NCBI RefSeq assembly: GCF_030815085.1
Contig: NZ_JAUSWG010000001.1
DNA length: 64,000 nt
DNA from: Paraclostridium ghonii
Lineage (GTDB): Bacteria > Bacillota > Clostridia > Peptostreptococcales > Peptostreptococcaceae
Strand: one strand, 5' to 3'
Shown here: positions 62,331-64,000 of the stretch, piece after piece
Position numbering within the stretch: the first letter of the stretch is position 1
How the letters are laid out: every line of letters starts with the position of its first letter
Made by a program: the position numbers and the translations under genes
The notes under the pieces: model-generated
The model's database searches: none
Told to the model about the DNA's origin: nothing
What the model saw: the letters and a program-made list of their open reading frames with translations, nothing else

Positions 62331-62645
62331 ATGAGTGGGATAAGTTTTATGAATACAATAGGTAATATAGCACCAAACAACAATTTACTTACAGGAACCA
62401 GTGGAATAGGTAAGGTTGAAAAAGAAAATAATTTTGGAGATGTAATAAAAGAAGCATTAGATAAAGTCAATGATAAGCAAGTACAATCGAATCAGAAAAT
62501 TCAAGACCTTATAAAGGGAGAAAATGTCTCTATGCATGATGTAATGTTGTCAGCTCAAGAAGCGCAATTATCAATGCAGCTGATGCTTGAGGTTAGAAAT
62601 AAGATATATGAAGCTTATCAAGAGCTAAATAGAGTCCAATTATAA
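62331..62645 (+). CDS. fliE: flagellar hook-basal body protein FliE
   Basis: A 104-residue FliE, the MS ring-rod junction protein. The C-terminal two thirds carry NFGDVIKEALDKVNDKQVQS (about residues 34-53) and VSMHDVMLSAQEAQLSMQLM, followed by LEVRNKIYEAYQELNRVQL, typical of FliE. Start 12 bp after flgC. Confidence 0.93.
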   Translation: MSGISFMNTIGNIAPNNNLLTGTSGIGKVEKENNFGDVIKEALDKVNDKQVQSNQKIQDLIKGENVSMHDVMLSAQEAQLSMQLMLEVRNKIYEAYQELNRVQL

Positions 62646-62668
62646 CTTCATAGCAAGGAGAATTTTAG

Positions 62669-64000
62669 ATGAATATAAAGGAATTTCCACAAAAAACAAA
62701 AGATTTTGTGATAGTAAAAAAAGAACAGTTTATTGAACTTCCTAAGAAAAAGAAAATAATATTTGCAACTGCATTTGTAACGGTGCTTTTAGCGATAGCA
62801 TTTGCAATAAGTTATGCAAAAGCAAATAAGTATTCGGTGCTTTTTTCAGGACTAGATCCTAATGATGCTACAGCAGTAACAAAAGAACTAGAGTCTAGAA
62901 AAGTGGAAACTAAAATAAAAGGTGATAGTATTTTAGTACCAAAAGGGGACGTAGATAAACTAAGAATGGAATTATCCAATAATATTTCAAATGGATCAAA
63001 AGGATTTGAAATAATGGATAGTGGGTCATCATTTGGTATGACAGATGAAGAGTTTCAAATAAAAAAACAAAGAATGAGCCAAGGTGAAATAGAAAAGACT
63101 ATAAAAGTTTTCCCTCAAGTACAAGGAGCTAGAGTACATATAACACAAGGTGAAGAATCAGTATTTGCAAATGAAACAGTACCAGGAAAAGCTGCAGTTT
63201 ACTTAGAGTTAAAGCCAGGGCAAAATTTAAAACCAGATCAAGTAATATCTATAATGTCGCTTGTTTCAGCAAGTACACAAAATATACCTAAACAAAATGT
63301 TGAAGTAATAGATCAAAATATGAAGTTATTGTCAGATGGGTTAATAGATGATAAAGGAAATGTGCATACAAATAGCTTAAGTGAAGTAGATGAAGCTATG
63401 AAAGCTCAAAAAGATCTAGGTAAAGATTTGGAAAGGTCAATATTAGGACTATTAGAACCTATATTTGGAGCAGGGAATATAAAAGCTAGTGTCAATGCAG
63501 ATTTAAATTTTGATTCAAGTGAAAAAACTGAAATTATAATAGATCCAAATAAAGTAATTACAAAGGAATCAAAGTCAACTAGTAAATCTAGTAAAAGAGA
63601 AAATACAGGTGGGCCTGTAGATAACAATATGAATAACCTTAATCAAAATGGGCAAGGAACTGATGAAGATACTCAACAAGAAATAGAATATAATACAGGA
63701 AAAACAGAAACTAAAACAATACAAGCTAAAGGTGGTATAAATAAAATCACTGCTTCAGTTGCTATAAATGGAACACTTACTAGTGCAGAACTAAGAAATG
63801 TTGAAGATATGGTAGCAAATGCTGTAGGTATGGAAGCTAAAAGAGGAGATAGTATAAAGGTAGTTTCTATGGGATTTGGATTAGAAAAAGAAGATAACTC
63901 TACATTTGGAGTTATAAAGAGTGCTATAAGTAAAGACAAATCATTAGGAACTGTATTAATTATAGCAGGCGTATTAAGTGTAATTATTTTACTTTTATTA
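62669..64000 (+). CDS. fliF: flagellar MS-ring protein FliF (3' end outside window)
   Basis: The first 444 codons of FliF, which builds the MS ring in the cytoplasmic membrane. Start ATG 62669 behind AAGGAG; the frame is open to the window end. TM1 is about residues 30-48. SVLFSGLDPNDATAVTKELE (about 55-74), then VFPQVQGARVHI and GKAAVYLELKPGQ, belong to the two ring-building motifs. A low-complexity Asn/Ser/Gln stretch (about 305-340) is the usual periplasmic spacer, and TM2 begins near residue 430. Length so far fits a full FliF of about 520 residues. Confidence 0.95.
   Translation, partial: MNIKEFPQKTKDFVIVKKEQFIELPKKKKIIFATAFVTVLLAIAFAISYAKANKYSVLFSGLDPNDATAVTKELESRKVETKIKGDSILVPKGDVDKLRMELSNNISNGSKGFEIMDSGSSFGMTDEEFQIKKQRMSQGEIEKTIKVFPQVQGARVHITQGEESVFANETVPGKAAVYLELKPGQNLKPDQVISIMSLVSASTQNIPKQNVEVIDQNMKLLSDGLIDDKGNVHTNSLSEVDEAMKAQKDLGKDLERSILGLLEPIFGAGNIKASVNADLNFDSSEKTEIIIDPNKVITKESKSTSKSSKRENTGGPVDNNMNNLNQNGQGTDEDTQQEIEYNTGKTETKTIQAKGGINKITASVAINGTLTSAELRNVEDMVANAVGMEAKRGDSIKVVSMGFGLEKEDNSTFGVIKSAISKDKSLGTVLIIAGVLSVIILLLL

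Overview
The window is very AT-rich, low-GC Gram-positive DNA with strong GGAGG-type ribosome binding sites. The flagellar gene order is the one known from Clostridioides difficile and its relatives: late flagellar genes, then fliC, then a flagellin-modification island, then the early genes flgB-flgC-fliE-fliF behind a c-di-GMP leader. I infer a motile clostridium of the Peptostreptococcaceae. The species cannot be fixed from this sequence alone. I saw no rRNA, tRNA, CRISPR array, insertion sequence or phage genes.

Region 1 (1-602) is the 3' end of a gamma-glutamyltransferase gene. Region 2 (891-17178) is a surface-polysaccharide locus. It starts with a chain-length/tyrosine-kinase pair (CapA/CapB type), two exported proteins of unknown role and a second CapA paralogue whose kinase partner survives only as a C-terminal scrap (4705-4851). 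Then come a PglF/CapD-type UDP-sugar dehydratase, a PLP aminotransferase, an ATP-grasp enzyme, an SDR, a PglC-type phosphoglycosyltransferase, a GT4 and a Wzy-like polymerase. It ends with galE, galU and an LCP-family attachment enzyme.

Region 3 (17180-18158) holds a small nucleotidyltransferase gene, a large palindrome and a partial tandem duplicate of both. Region 4 (18159-32087) is a second, more complete polysaccharide operon: CapA, CapB, CapD, PglC-, PglD- and PglE-like enzymes, three glycosyltransferases, TviB/TviC-like UDP-HexNAc dehydrogenase and epimerase, a Wzy-like protein and WecB. The two loci appear to make two glycans from related amino-sugar precursors, and the paralogous modules point to past duplication and recombination. 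No dedicated Wzx is visible; the only MOP-superfamily flippase is the MurJ-like protein at 34248-35789.

Region 5 (32339-36888) has ordinary envelope genes: a VanZ-like protein, an MscS channel, MurJ and a GumN-like lipoprotein. Region 6 (37158-45445) is the late flagellar operon: lytic transglycosylase, YaaR, FliN, FlgM, FlgN, FlgK, FlgL, FliW, CsrA, FliS, FliD, a FliT-like protein and FliC. fliC has a sigma-D promoter and a near-consensus CsrA hairpin in its leader.

Region 7 (45530-60870) is the flagellin-modification island. It encodes one GT2-TPR glycosyltransferase, two different cytidylyltransferases, a TagF-like phosphotransferase fused to a probable beta-propeller, a LicD phosphotransferase, an FkbM methyltransferase, a probable methyltransferase-kinase fusion, a HAD protein with its catalytically eroded paralogue, and an SDR. 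The parts suggest a glycan carrying phosphodiester-linked, methylated groups. Region 8 (60871-64000) is the early flagellar operon, with sigma-D and sigma-A promoters, a class I c-di-GMP riboswitch and a terminator ahead of flgB, flgC, fliE and a truncated fliF.

A family of four large palindromes with a shared apical sequence (17180, 17767, 33006, 35810) sits at gene 3' ends. It may be a structured RNA terminator family or a mobile palindrome.
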